A stretch of DNA of 64,000 nt from Owenia fusiformis (Eukaryota > Annelida > Polychaeta > Sabellida > Oweniidae). The notes under the pieces were generated by a model. That model did not search any database. It saw only the letters and a list, made by a program, of their open reading frames with translations, and was not told the DNA's origin. The stretch spans positions 16,190,467-16,254,466 of the forward strand of contig CAIIXF020000002.1 of the NCBI GenBank assembly GCA_903813345.2, given 5' to 3'. Below are positions 35,703-48,700 of the stretch, in pieces (position 1 is the stretch's first letter; each line of letters opens with the position of its first letter). The position numbers and the translations under genes are program-made.

Positions 35703-36041
35703 AATAGCGAGAGGCGAGCAAGTCATGATAAAGCACTGAGGAGGAACTGGAAACGAAGATAGGTTCTTTTATCTTTACAATATTTGGCAAGTTTCTATTT
35801 CCGGTTTCAAAACAAATAGTACTAGGATTTCAACTTCGACAGTGATACTGTAATTGGTAAGATATTTACAAATCAATTCCCACTATTAGGAAACGAGGGA
35901 AAGTGCTTTCCTAGTTTCTTCGAGAAATGTTCCTCCACAGTGGGGGTTTCGTCATTTAAAATTTGAAGTTGCAATAGTAAATTCGCCTGAAAACTTATAT
36001 TGAAACCTCTCTAGTATTAACCAATTAAAGTATAAAACGTA
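35703..36041. other. No feature recognised
   Basis: Unremarkable spacer before the transposase relic. Confidence 0.3.
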
Positions 36042-36873
36042 TTAATAATACAGAGCTTTTGATATAAGTCTCACTTTACTTAACCTTTGAGTGACATATA
36101 TACCAGAAATGATGATGCAGTTTACAGTTCTGATACATGTTCCAGTTCTAAATTCTCTATTTAAGTCATCGTCTTTGTTTTGGGAGTGGTGTATTGTCAA
36201 CGAAATTGTGGTTAACTCTCCTCCTATAATGCCCTGCATATTAGGCGCAGCATTCACCGTCGCAACCTAATATACAAGTTCATTGTTCATGAAATCTACG
36301 ACATTTGGTGCATTATTTGGACCACCCAGCCCTTCTGTGGCGTGAAGTATTGCTCCACCCTATCCTGGCAGAGGAGTTTCTCACTCGGAGTATATTGCAC
36401 TCCCGGCTTTTCCAAAAGTATTGGCACCATTTCCACCAATGACCACACTGAAAGAATAATAAATACACGTTTCTATAAATTCGGAAAGAGTGAATTCAGA
36501 AGAACTGTAGAAACTATGTAAGTGGAACACACTTTAAACCACTTAAAGAGGTTCATTAACATGGAATGTTACACTCCTGTGAGATGTTCCACTCAACATG
36601 TTCTACTGTTATCATAACAAAAATAGTATAACATCTTAATAAATGGCTATAATTCTCATAAAGTACTAATAAAACCAATTCATTTTTATATTAATTTTAT
36701 ATTTACTGCATATTGAGTAAATGCAGCACTTAATCAATGCAACATCATACCTGTAATCTTCCATCTTTCCAACCGAGGGTTAATTTTTTTCTTTTCCTCT
36801 CTAGAAGATTAGGAATTTCTTGAACTTCTTCAATACAACTGTCAAACCAGCCTAAGAACACCACAGTCAGCCA
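36042..36873 (-). pseudogene. Relic of a P-element/THAP9-like transposase C-terminus
   Basis: Exon-like block 36751-36873 (AG and GT borders, phase 0) encodes WLTVVFLGWFDSCIEEVQ and LLERKRKKLTLGWKDG. Block 36296-36447 encodes WSLVEMVPILLEKPGVQYT and EKLLCQDRVEQYF. A different frame then continues with GGPNNAPNVVDFMNN. This order (WL..FL..lD.W, then a helix with LL..PGV.Y, then LCQD..EqyF and a GG..N.P.V..F motif) is what I know from P-like/THAP-type transposases. The phase does not join between blocks and there is a frameshift after EQYF, so it is decayed. Earlier domains are missing. Confidence 0.6.
36505..36609. mobile_element. Diverged pogo-like MITE
   Basis: Ends CTGTAGAAAC and GTTCTACTG with an internal GTAAGTGGAACAC/GTTCCACT pair, resembling the element at 1425-1494. 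It sits in the presumed intron of the transposase relic. Confidence 0.45.
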
Positions 36874-36918
36874 CTAGAACAAAGTAAATAAACCAAATAT
36901 TTCATATTTATTACTAGT

Positions 36919-37478
36919 ACAGGGTGTCCCGAAAGTATGCCCCCCTAGGCAGATATACACCAATGTTCCCATAGTATGTGTCATATATCATTTTAAAGCT
37001 TATCCAAAGTTACATTGATTTGCCAAGTATCATCGTTCAACTTACAAATGGGAAAAAGTTACAGGCATTTCGAAACTTAGTGTTTGGCCAAAATTAAAGT
37101 TAAAATCAGTATCCTGGAAATACCGCTAACCTGAATGTGACCAAAAATATGGGTGCTATCCTCAACGAGAGGATGGATATTGAGTTGTAGAAAGTGGTCA
37201 GTAAGCAGATACTCCAACGAAACTCTTCTAAAATGCCTAAAAAAGGTTTTATGAGGATTATAAAATGCCATAACCCTATTTTAAGTGAATTTAAAGTCAT
37301 ATCTGGAAAGAAATGCTGCTGTTAACGTGGCCAAGGGAGACACGGCGACTATTAATTTTGTGTAAAACTAATTTTGGTAAAACACTACATTTTGAAATGC
37401 GTGTAACATTTTCCCGTTTGTGAGTTGAACCATCATACTTGGCAAATCAATGTAACTTTGGACAAGCCTTAAAATGAT
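36919..37478. mobile_element. TIR element truncated by the macrosatellite
   Basis: The left arm begins CAGGGTGTCCCGAAAGTATG and runs about 175 bp. The right arm (37370-37478) is its imperfect complement (GGCAAATCAATGTAACTTTG pairs with CAAAGTTACATTGATTTGCC) but stops at AAAATGAT, about 60 bp short of the expected end. The next bases are the first macrosatellite unit. Confidence 0.7.
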
Positions 37479-37550
37479 TTCCAAGCTGAAAGGGACCCTG
37501 AAAACGGAGGAACTAAACTGATGTAATAATTGAATAGAAAAAGTACTTAC

Positions 37551-37674
37551 TTTGGTGCTTTGGTTACAGTAACACGAACAACTCTCGCCCATGATACTGT
37601 TTACGTGGACCGGACCTGATGGCTCAAAGTTGTCGAAAGACTGATCCAGCTGTCGCCCTAACTTGGTGTGTTTG
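37551..37674 (-). other. Exon-like block repeated once per macrosatellite unit
   Basis: A 124-nt block ending at a strong donor (CACCAAA then GTAAGT) with a possible ATGCAG acceptor. In frame it reads LGRQLDQSFDNFEPSGPVHV, then a cysteine-rich end (CSCSCHQSTK in most units, CSCYCNQSTK here). The frame is kept in the other units (next at 40270-40393). Its phase-0 donor fits the phase-0 start of the transposase relic exon 36751-36873. I recognise no domain, so coding is only possible. Confidence 0.3.
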
Positions 37675-38759
37675 CTGCATCTCTCTCATAGTTGTACCTG
37701 AAAGATACAAGATAAGAAAATAAAAAATACAAGAATGCAACTTGGTCGAGTCACTTCCAATACAAGCGGAGGAGGGAATGCCAAGTACATTAAGTGAAAT
37801 CAAGGCAGTCATCATTTAGTGTATTTCTTAGAAAAAATGTTTGCCAAACATACATGTGCCGACAATGGGATAAGAATACCAACAATTGAAAAATGTGTCA
37901 TTGTGGAAGAACCGTACTGAACCAGAGAGCAAAATCATCAAATGATAGAACTGATTATGTGTTACAGTACCTTTAACAAGATGGTATGTAGATATAAATG
38001 CTGCAGATAGGTAGCACAAATTGCAGATTCTCTGTGGTTTTCCTTTTGTGTTTCTTTTTGTTCTCTCCAAGGCAAGAGGTATGTAGATCACAAATGCTGC
38101 AGGTAGGTAGCACAAATTGTAGATTCTCTGTGGTTTTCCCTTTGTGGTTCTTTTTGTTCTCTAAAAGGCAAGAGGACTGCACCTGAAAGTACATTTAAGG
38201 AAAAGATCAGCGATGGTTCAATTAAAAAGAAAGCAACCCCGAAACTAAGCCCACAATTTTAACATGAAAACCCAAAAGAAAAGACCCTTCAATCTACAAC
38301 TGTAGCTAAAATGAACACAAGACTTCAGACCTTCAAAATTTAGATCTGGAGTAGTACTTGAAGTCAACTTTAAAATTGAATCATTACTGAGTAAGTACTG
38401 GTCAAAGAAATACAATACAATACAAAACAAAACAATACAAAACTATACAATATAATACAATACAATACAATACCAAACAATACAATACTAAGCACTACAT
38501 GTAGATCCATGATCTTGGTCATCTGGTTCGTTGCTTGTCTGGTTCGTTGGTTGTTTGGTTCGTTGGATGGAGTGTTGATTAGTTTGTTGATTAATTAGTT
38601 AGTTGGTTGGTTAGTTTTAACCTATTGGGTGGTCTGGTGGTTGTCTGGTTGGTTAGTTGGTTGGTTAATAAGTAAGTTAGTTAATAGATTAAGCCTATTG
38701 GGTCATTGGTTGGTCGGTTGGATGTTCGGTAAGTTGGTTGGTTGGTTGTCTGGTTGTTT

Positions 38760-39775
38760 GACTTCCCCCCAAGAAAAACTGGAATAGTACTGGGAGCAGC
38801 CCCCTGCTAATGGGATGCAACTGATTGCAAGAGATAAAAACTGGTCAAAAGCGACATCTACAGTAAGTCCTTGAAACTCAACCTAGTCCCCTAATGGAGA
38901 CAAATGTGATTTCATCAGGACTGTCTTTCTGCAGGAAAACTGAAAAACTACTGGGAGTTCCCCCCCCCCCTGCTAATGGGATGCAACTGATTGCAAGAGA
39001 TAAAACTGGTCAAAATGCGACATCTACTGTATGTCCTTGAAACTCAACCTAGTCCCCTAATGGAGACAAATGTGATTTCAACAGGACTGTCTTTCCGCAG
39101 GAACACTGGAAGAGTACTGGGAGTCCCCCCCCCTGCTAATGGGATGCAATTGATTGCAAGAGATAAAAACTGGTCAGAGCGACATGTACGGTAGGTCCTT
39201 GAAACTCAACCTAGTCCCCTAATGGAGACAAATGTGATTTCAACAGGACCGTCCTTCGGCACGAAAACTGGAATAGTACTGGGAGTCCCCCCCCCTGCTA
39301 ATGGGATGCAACTGATTGCAAGAGATGAAAACTGGTCAAAAGCGACATCTACGGTAAGTCCTTGAAACTCAACCTAGTCCCCTAATGGAGACAAATGTGA
39401 TTTCAACAGGACTGTCTTTCCGCAGGAAAACTGGATGAGTACTTGGATTCCCCCCCCCCTGCTAATGGGATGCAATTGATTGCAAAGAGATAAAACCTGG
39501 TCAGAGCGACATGTACGGTAGGTCCTTGAAACTCAACCTTGTCCCCTAATGGAGATAAATGTGATTTCAACAGGACTGTCATTCCGCAGGAAAACTGGAA
39601 TAGTACTGGGAGTTCCCCCCCCCTTCTTATGGGATGCAACTGATTGCAAGAGATAAAACTGGTCAAAATGCGACATCTACTGTAAGTCCTGGAAACTTGA
39701 CCTAGTCCCCTCGTGGAAAAAATGTGATTCCAACAGGACCGTCTTTTCGCAGGGACTTCACCATCTGTGCTACAA
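38760..39775. repeat. 163-bp minisatellite of the first macrosatellite unit (six copies)
   Basis: The unit contains GAAAACTGGAATAGTACTGG, a C-run of 4-13 bases, CTGCTAATGGGATGCAACTG, GGTAAGTCCTTGAAACTCAA and TTTCAACAGGACTGTC. Copy numbers in the eight macrosatellite units are 6, 6, 7, 6, 6, 7, 4 and 5 (the last truncated). Confidence 0.9.
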
Positions 39776-42700
39776 ATAGACAAACCATGTTGTAGTAGTT
39801 GTTATTTTACATAAAACTTTACATAAAAACTTTAAATAAAACTTTACACTATACTTTACTCTACGCTACTAAAAATTTACAGAATATTACAAAAGATAAA
39901 ATTTATTTCTCCCAATTTGATATAAACCAGTAGACTTCCATATTTTTGATTTTGAAACATGAACTCTATCCCCCCGGAAACCCAACCACCCCCCTCCCAC
40001 TTTACCTTAGAGTCCAAGTTTCTCCACCAAAAATATGGGTCGGCCAACAAAAGTCCACAAGTAAATATCAAACTGGGAGGCGCCCCCCATCCCTATGCAA
40101 AACCAGGAAGGAATACTTAACTTAGGTAGCAGGAACGCAAGAATGCAGGAACGCAGCTGTTGTCTCGGTTGTGTCGTTGGTCATCGGGCTCCTCATCTCC
40201 AAGCTGAAAGGGAACCTGAAAACAGAGGAACTAACCTGTTGTAATAATTGAATAGAAAAAAGTACTTACTTTGGTGCTTTGGTGACAGGAACACGAACAC
40301 CTCTCGCCCATGATACTATTTACGTGGACCGGACCTGATGGCTCAAAGTTGTCGAAAGACTGATCCAGCTGTCGCCCTAACTTGGTGTGTTTGCTGCATC
40401 TCTCTCATAGTTGTACCTGAAAGATACAAGATAAGAAAATGAAAAATACAAGGATGCAACTTGGTCGAGTCACTTCCAATACAAGCGGAGGAGGGAATGC
40501 AAAGACATTCCTTTCATTGACTCTAGTAAATCTGTCATAGCCTTATACCCCTCCTGGCTCAAGATTTATATCATCAAGTCAACTAACTGCTTGGGCAGAT
40601 GTAACTCTGTAGGAAGAATGGAATAGTTGTGCATATGTATATTCTTTAAGAACACAGACCACATGTGAAAATAATGAAACATGGCTTCATGGTACATCTG
40701 TACATTAAGTGAAATCAAGGCAGTCCTCTTTTAGTGTATTTCTTAGAAACAATGTTTGCCAAACATACATGTGCCAACAATGGGATTAGAATCCCAACAA
40801 TTGAAAAATCTGTCGTTGTGGAATAACCGTACTGAACCAGAGAGCAAAATCATCAAATGATAGAACTGATTATGTGTTACAGTACCTTTAACAAGATGGT
40901 ATGTAGATATAAATGCTGCAGATAGGTAAGACAAATTGCAGATTCTCTGTGGTTTTCCTTTTGTGTTTCTTTTTGTTCTCTCCAAGGCAAGAGGTATGTA
41001 GATCACAAATGCTGCAGGTAGGTAGCACAAATTGTAGATTCTCTGTGGTTTTCCCTTTGTGGTTCTTTTTGTTCTCTAAAAGGCAAGAGGACTGCACCTG
41101 AAAGTACATTTAAGGAAAAGATCAGCGATGGTTCAATTAAAAAGAAAGCAACCCCGAAACTAAGCCCACAATTTTAACATGAAAACCCAAAAGAAAAGAC
41201 CCTTCAATCTACAACTGTAGCTAAAATGAACACAAGACTTCAGACCTTCAAAATTTAGATCTGGAGTAGTACTTGAAGTCAACTTTAAAATTGAATCATT
41301 ACTGAGTAAGTACTGGTCAAAGAAATACAATACAATACAAAACAATACAAAACTATACAATACAATACAATACAATACAATACCAAACAATACAATACTA
41401 AGCACTAGATCCATGATCTTGGTCATCTGGTTCGTTGCTTGTCTGGTTCGTTGCTTGTCTGGTTCGTTGCTTGTCTGGTTCGTTGGTTGTTTGGTTCGTT
41501 GGATGGAGTGTTGATTAGTTTGTTGATTAATTAGTTAGTTGGTTGGTTAGTTTTAACCTATTGGGTGGTCTGGTGGTTGTCTGGTTGGTTAGTTGGTTGG
41601 TTAGTAAGTAAGTTAGTTAATAGATTAAGCCTATTGGGTCATTGGTTGGTCGGTTGGATGTTCGGTAAGTTGGTTGGTTGGTTGTCTGGTTGTTTGACTT
41701 CCCCCCAAGAAAAACTGGAATAGTACTGGGAGCAGCCCCCTGCTAATGGGATGCAACTGATTGCAAGAGATAAAAACTGGTCAAAAGCGACATCTACAGT
41801 AAGTCCTTGAAACTCAACCTAGTCCCCTAATGGAGACAAATGTGATTTCAACAGGACTGTCTTTCTGCAGGAAAACTGAAAAACTACTGGGAGTTCCCCC
41901 CCCCCTGCTAATGGGATGCAACTGATTGCAAGAGATAAAACTGGTCAAAATGCGACATCTACTGTATGTCCTTGAAACTCAACCTAGTCCCCTAATGGAG
42001 ACAAATGTGATTTCAACAGGACTGTCTTTCCGCAGGAACACTGGAAGAGTACTGGGAGTCCCCCCCCTGCTAATGGGATGCAATTGATTGCAAGAGATAA
42101 AAACTGGTCAGAGCGACATGTACGGTAGGTCCTTGAAACTCAACCTAGTCCCCTAATGGAGACAAATGTGATTTCAACAGGACCGTCCTTCCGCACGAAA
42201 ACTGGAATAGTACTGGGAGTCCCCCCCCCTGCTAATGGGATGCAACTGATTGCAAGAGATGAAAACTGGTCAAAAGCGACATCTACGGTAAGTCCTTGAA
42301 ACTCAACCTAGTCCCCTAATGGAGACAAATGTGATTTCAACAGGACTGTCTTTCCGCAGGAAAACTGGAAGAGTACTTGGATTCCCCCCCCCTGCTAATG
42401 GGATGCAATTGATTGCAAGAGATAAAAACTGGTCAGAGCGACATGTACGGTAGGTCCTTGAAACTCAACCTAGTCCCCTAATGGAGATAAATGTGATTTC
42501 AACAGGACTGTCATTCCGCAGGAAAACTGGAATAGTACTGGGAGTTCCCCCCCCTTCTAATGGGATGCAACTGATTGCAAGAGATAAAACTGGTCAAAAT
42601 GCGACATCTACTGTAAGTCCTGGAAACTTGACCTAGTCCCCTCGTGGAAAAAATGTGATTCCAACAGGACCGTCTTTTCGCAGGGACTTCACCATCTGTG

Positions 42701-45700
42701 CTACAAATAGACAAACCATGTTGTAGTAGTTGTTATTTTACATAAAACTTTACATAAAAACTTTAAATAAAACTTTACACTATACTTTACTCTACGCTAC
42801 TAAAAATTTACAGAATATTACAAAAGATAAAATTTATTTCTCCCAATTTGATATAAACCAGTAGACTTCCATATTTTTGATTTTGAAACATGAACTCTAT
42901 CCCCCCGGAAACCCAACCACCCCCCTCCCACTTTACCTTAGAGTCCAAGTTTCTCCACCAAAAATATGGGTCGTCCAACAAAAGTCCACAAGTAAATATC
43001 AAACTGGGAGGCGCCCCCCATCCCTATGCAAAACCAGGAAGGAATACTTAACTTAGGTAGCAGGAACGCAGGAACGCAGCTGTTGTCTCGGTTGTGTTGT
43101 TGGTCATCGGGCTCCTCATCTCCAAGCTGAAAGGGAACCTGAAAACAGAGGAACTAACCTGTTGTAATAATTGAATAGAAAAAAGTACTTACTTTGGTGC
43201 TTTGGTGACAGGAACACAAACACCTCTCGCCCATGATACTGTTTACGTGGACCGGACCTGATGGCTCAAAGTTGTCGAAAGACTGATCCAGCTGTCGCCC
43301 TAACTTGGTGTGTTTGCTGCATCTCTCTCATAGTTGTACCTGAAAGATACAAGATAAGAAAATGAAAAATACAAGGATGCAACTTGGTCGAGTCACTTCC
43401 AATACAAGCAGAGGAGGGAATGCAAAGACATTCCTTTCATTGACTCTAGTAAATCTGTCATAGCCTTATACCCCTCCTGGCTCAAGATTTATATCATCAA
43501 GTCAACTAACTGCTTTGGCAGATGTAACTCTGTAGGAAGAATGGAATAGTTGAGCATATGTATATTCTTTAAGAACACAGACCACATGTGAAAATAATGA
43601 AACATGGCTTCATGGTACATCTGTACATTAAGTGAAATCAAGGCAGTCCTCTTTTAGTGTATTTCTTAGAAACAATGTTTGCCAAACATACATGTGCCAA
43701 CAATGGGATTAGAATCCCAACAATTGAAAAATCTGTCGTTGTGGAATAACCGTACTGAACCAGAGAGCAAAATCATCAAATGATAGAACTGATTATGTGT
43801 TACAGTACCTTTAACAAGATGGTATGTAGATATAAATGCTGCAGATAGGTAGCACAAATTGCAGATTCTCTGTGGTTTTCCTTTTGTGTTTCTTTTTGTT
43901 CTCTCCAAGGCAAGAGGTATGTAGATCACAAATGCTGCAGGTAGGTAGCACAAATTGTAGATTCTCTGTGGTTTTCCCTTTGTGGTTCTTTTTGTTCTCT
44001 AAAAGGCAAGAGGACTGCACCTGAAAGTACATTTAAGGAAAAGATCAGCGATGGTTCAATTAAAAAGAAAGCAACCCCGAAACTAAGCCCACAATTTTAA
44101 CATGAAAACCCAAAAGAAAAGACCCTTCAATCTACAACTGTAGCTAAAATGAACACAAGACTTCAGACCTTCAAAATTTAGATCTGGAGTAGTACTTGAA
44201 GTCAACTTTAAAATTGAATCATTACTGAGTAAGTACTGGTCAAAGAAATACAATACAATACAAAACAAAACAATACAAAACTATACAATATAATACAATA
44301 CAATACAATACAATACCAAACAATACAATACTAAGCACTACATGTAGATCCATGATCTTGGTCATCTGGTTCGTTGCTTGTCTGGTTCGTTGCTTGTCTG
44401 GTTCGTTGGTTGTTTGGTTCGTTGGATGGAGTGTTGATTAGTTTGTTGATTAATTAGTTAGTTGGTTGGTTAGTTTTAACCTATTGGGTGGTCTGGTGGT
44501 TGTCTGGTTGGTTAGTTGGTTGGTTAGTAAGTAAGTTAGTTAATAGATTAAGCCTATTGGGTCATTGGTTGGTCGGTTGGATGTTCGGTAAGTTGGTTGG
44601 TTGGTTGTCTGGTTGTTTGACTTCCCCCCAAGAAAAACTGGAATAGTACTGGGAGCAGCCCCCTGCTAATGGGATGCAACTGATTGCAAGAGATAAAAAC
44701 TGGTCAAAAGCGACATCTACAGTAAGTCCTTGAAACTCAACCTAGTCCCCTAATGGAGACAAATGTGATTTCAACAGGACTGTCTTTCTGCAGGAAAACT
44801 GAAAAACTACTGGGAGTTCCCCCCCTGCTAATGGGATGCAACTGATTGCAAGAGATAAAACTGGTCAAAATGCGACATCTACTGTATGTCCTTGAAACTC
44901 AACCTAGTCCCCTAATGGAGACAAATGTGATTTCAACAGGACTGTCTTTCTGCAGGAAAACTGAAAAACTACTGGGAGTTCCCCCCCCCCTGCTAATGGG
45001 ATGCAACTGATTGCAAGAGATAAAAATTGGTCAAAAGCGACATCTACAGTAAGTCCTTGAAACTCAACCTAGTCCCCTAATGGAGACAAATGTGATTTCA
45101 ACAGAACTGTCTTTCCGAAGGAACACTGGAAGAGTACTGGGAGTCCCCCCCTGCTAATGGGATGCAATTGATTGCAAGAGATAAAAACTGGTCAGAGCGA
45201 CATGTACGGTAGGTCCTTGAAACTCAACCTAGTCCCCTAATGGAGACAAATGTGATTTCAACAGGACCGTCCTTCCGCACGAAAACTGGAATAGTACTGG
45301 GAGTCCCCCCCCCTGCTAATGGGATGCAACTGATTGCAAGAGATGAAAACTGGTCAAAAGCGACATCAACGGTAAGTCCTTGAAACTCAACCTAGTCCCC
45401 TAATGGAGACAAATGTGATTTCAACAGGACTGTCTTTCCGCAAGAAAACTGGAAGAGTACTTGGATTCCCCCCCCCCTGCTAATGGGATGCAATTGATTG
45501 CAAGAGATAAAAACTGGTCAGAGCGACATGTACGGTAGGTCCTTGAAACTCAACCTAGTCCCCTAATGGAGATAAATGTGATTTCAACAGGACTGTCATT
45601 CCGCAGGAAAACTGGAATAGTACTGGGAGTTCCCCCCCCTTCTAATGGGATGCAACTGATTGCAAGAGATAAAACTGGTCAAAATGCGACATCTACTGTA

Positions 45701-48700
45701 AGTCCTGGAAACTTGACCTAGTCCCCTCGTGGAAAAAATGTGATTCCAACAGGACCGTCTTTTCGCAGGGACTTCACCATCTGTGCTACAAATAGACAAA
45801 CCATGTTGTAGTAGTTGTTATTTTACATAAAACTTTACATAAAAACTTTAAATAAAACTTTACACTATACTTTACTCTACGCTACTAAAAATTTACAGAA
45901 TATTACAAAAGATAAAATTTATTTCTCCCAATTTGATATAAACCAGTAGACTTCCATATTTTTGATTTTGAAACATGAACTCTATCCCCCCGGAAACCCA
46001 ACCACCCCCCTCCCACTTTACCTTAGAGTCCAAGTTTCTCCACCAAAAATATGGGTCGGCCAACAAAAGTCCACAAGTAAATATCAAACTGGGAGGCGCC
46101 CCCCATCCCTATGCAAAACCAGGAAGGAATACTTAACTAAGGTAGCAGGAATGCAGCTGTTGTCTCGGTTGTGTCGTTGGTCATCGGGCTCCTCATCTCC
46201 AAGCTGAAAGGGAACCTGAAAACAGAGGAACTAACCTGTTGTAATAATTGAATAGAAAAAAGTACTTACTTTGGTGCTTTGGTGACAGGAACACGAACAC
46301 CTCTCGCCCATGATACTGTTTACGTGGACCGGACCTGATGGCTCAAAGTTGTCGAAAGACTGATCCAGCTGTCGCCCTAACTTGGTGTGTTTGCTGCATC
46401 TCTCTCATAGTTGTACCTGAAAGATACAAGATAAGAAAATGAAAAATACAAGGATGCAACTTGGTCGAGTCACTTCCAATACAAGCGGAGGAGGGAATGC
46501 AAAGACATTCCTTTCATTGACTCTAGTAAATCTGTCATAGCCTTATACCCCTCCTGGCTCAAGATTTATATCATCAAGTCAACTAACTGCTTGGGCAGAT
46601 GTAACTCTGTAGGAAGAATGGAATAGTTGAGCATATGTATATTCTTTAAGAACACAGACCACATGTGAAAATAATGAAACATGGCTTCATGGTACATCTG
46701 TACATTAAGTGAAATCAAGGCAGTCCTCTTTTAGTGTATTTCTTAGAAACAATGTTTGCCAAACATACATGTGCCAACAATGGGATTAGAATCCCAACAA
46801 TTGAAAAATCTGTCGTTGTGGAATAACCGTACTGAACCAGAGAGCAAAATCATCAAATGATAGAACTGATTATGTGTTACAGTACCTTTAACAAGATGGT
46901 ATGTAGATATAAATGCTGCAGATAGGTAGGACAAATTGCAGATTCTCTGTGGTTTTCCTTTTGTGTTTCTTTTTGTTCTCTCCAAGGCAAGAGGTATGTA
47001 GATCACAAATGCTGCAGGTAGGTAGCACAAATTGTAGATTCTCTGTGGTTTTCCCTTTGTGGTTCTTTTTGTTCTCTAAAAGGCAAGAGGACTGCACCTG
47101 AAAGTACATTTAAGGAAAAGATCAGCGATGGTTCAATTAAAAAGAAAGCAACCCCGAAACTAAGCCCACAATTTTAACATGAAAACCCAAAAGAAAAGAT
47201 CCTTCAATCTACAACTGTAGCTAAAATGAACACAAGACTTCAGACCTTCAAAATTTAGATCTGGAGTAGTACTTGAAGTCAACTTTAAAATTGAATCATT
47301 ACTGAGTAAGTACTGGTCAAAGAAATACAATACAATACAAAACAATACAAAACTATACAATACAATACAATACAATACCAAACAATACAATACTAAGCAC
47401 TAGATCCATGATCTTGGTCATCTGGTTCGTTGCTTGTCTGGTTCGTTGCTTGTCTGGTTCGTTGGTTGTTTGGTTCGTTGGATGGAGTGTTGATTAGTTT
47501 GTTGATTAATTAGTTAGTTGGTTGGTTAGTTTTAACCTATTGGGTGGTCTGGTGGTTGTCTGGTTGGTTAGTTGGTTGGTTAGTAAGTAAGTTAGTTAAT
47601 AGATTAAGCCTATTGGGTCATTGGTTGGTCGGTTGGATGTTCGGTAAGTTGGTTGGTTGTCTGGTTGTTTGACTTCCCCCCAAGAAAAACTGGAATAGTA
47701 CTGGGAGCAGCCCCCTGCTAATGGGATGCAACTGATTGCAAGAGATAAAAACTGGTCAAAAGCGACATCTACAGTAAGTCCTTGAAACTCAACCTAGTCC
47801 CCTAATGGAGACAAATGTGATTTCAACAGGACTGTCTTTCTGCAGGAAAACTGAAAAACTACTGGGAGTTCCCCCCCCTGCTAATGGGATGCAACTGATT
47901 GCAAGAGATAAAACTGGTCAAAATGCGACATCTACTGTATGTCCTTGAAACTCAACCTAGTCCCCTAATGGAGACAAATGTGATTTCAACAGGACTGTCT
48001 TTCCCCAGGAACACTGGAAGAGTACTGGGAGTCCCCCCCTGCTAATGGGATGCAATTGATTGCAAGAGATAAAAACTGGTCAGAGCAACATGTACGGTAG
48101 GTCCTTGAAACTCAACCTAGTCCCCTAATGGAGACAAATGTGATTTCAACAGGACCGTCCTTCCGCACGAAAACTGGAATAGTACTGGGAGTCCCCCCCC
48201 CCTGCTAATGGGATGCAACTGATTGCAAGAGATGAAAACTGGTCAAAAGCGACATCTACGGTAAGTCCTTGAAACTTAACCTAGTCCCCTAATGGAGACA
48301 AATGTGATTTCAACAGGACTGTCTTTCCGCAGGAAAACTGGAAGAGTACTTGGATCCCCCCCCCCTGCTAATGGGATGCAATTGATTGCAAGAGATAAAA
48401 ACTGGTCAGAGCGACATGTACGGTAGGTCCTTGAAACTCAACCTAGTCTCCTAATGGAGATAAATGTGATTTCAACAGGACTGTCATTCCGCAGGAAAAC
48501 TGGAATAGTACTGGGAGTTCCCCCCCCTCCTAATGGGATGCAACTGATTGCAAGAGATAAAACTGGTCAAAATGCGACATCTACTGTAAGTCCTGGAAAC
48601 TTGACCTAGTCCCCTCGTGGAAAAAATGTGATTCCAACAGGACCGTCTTTTCGCAGGGACTTCACCATCTGTGCTACAAATAGACAAACCATGTTGTAGT

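Noticed and set aside
38398-38500. ACAAT-type simple repeats as a functional site
   Set aside because: An ordinary microsatellite varying in length between units; nothing suggests a specific function.
40743-41030. Recurrent 95-codon frame (starting MCYLPAAF) in each macrosatellite unit
   Set aside because: It overlaps a non-coding 85-bp duplication, has overlapping open frames on both strands, and its recurrence only reflects unit copying.
42808-43002. Recurrent 64-codon frame (MIFTCGLLL) in the units
   Set aside because: No splice context that joins to other exons, simple composition, and conservation equal to the surrounding spacer.
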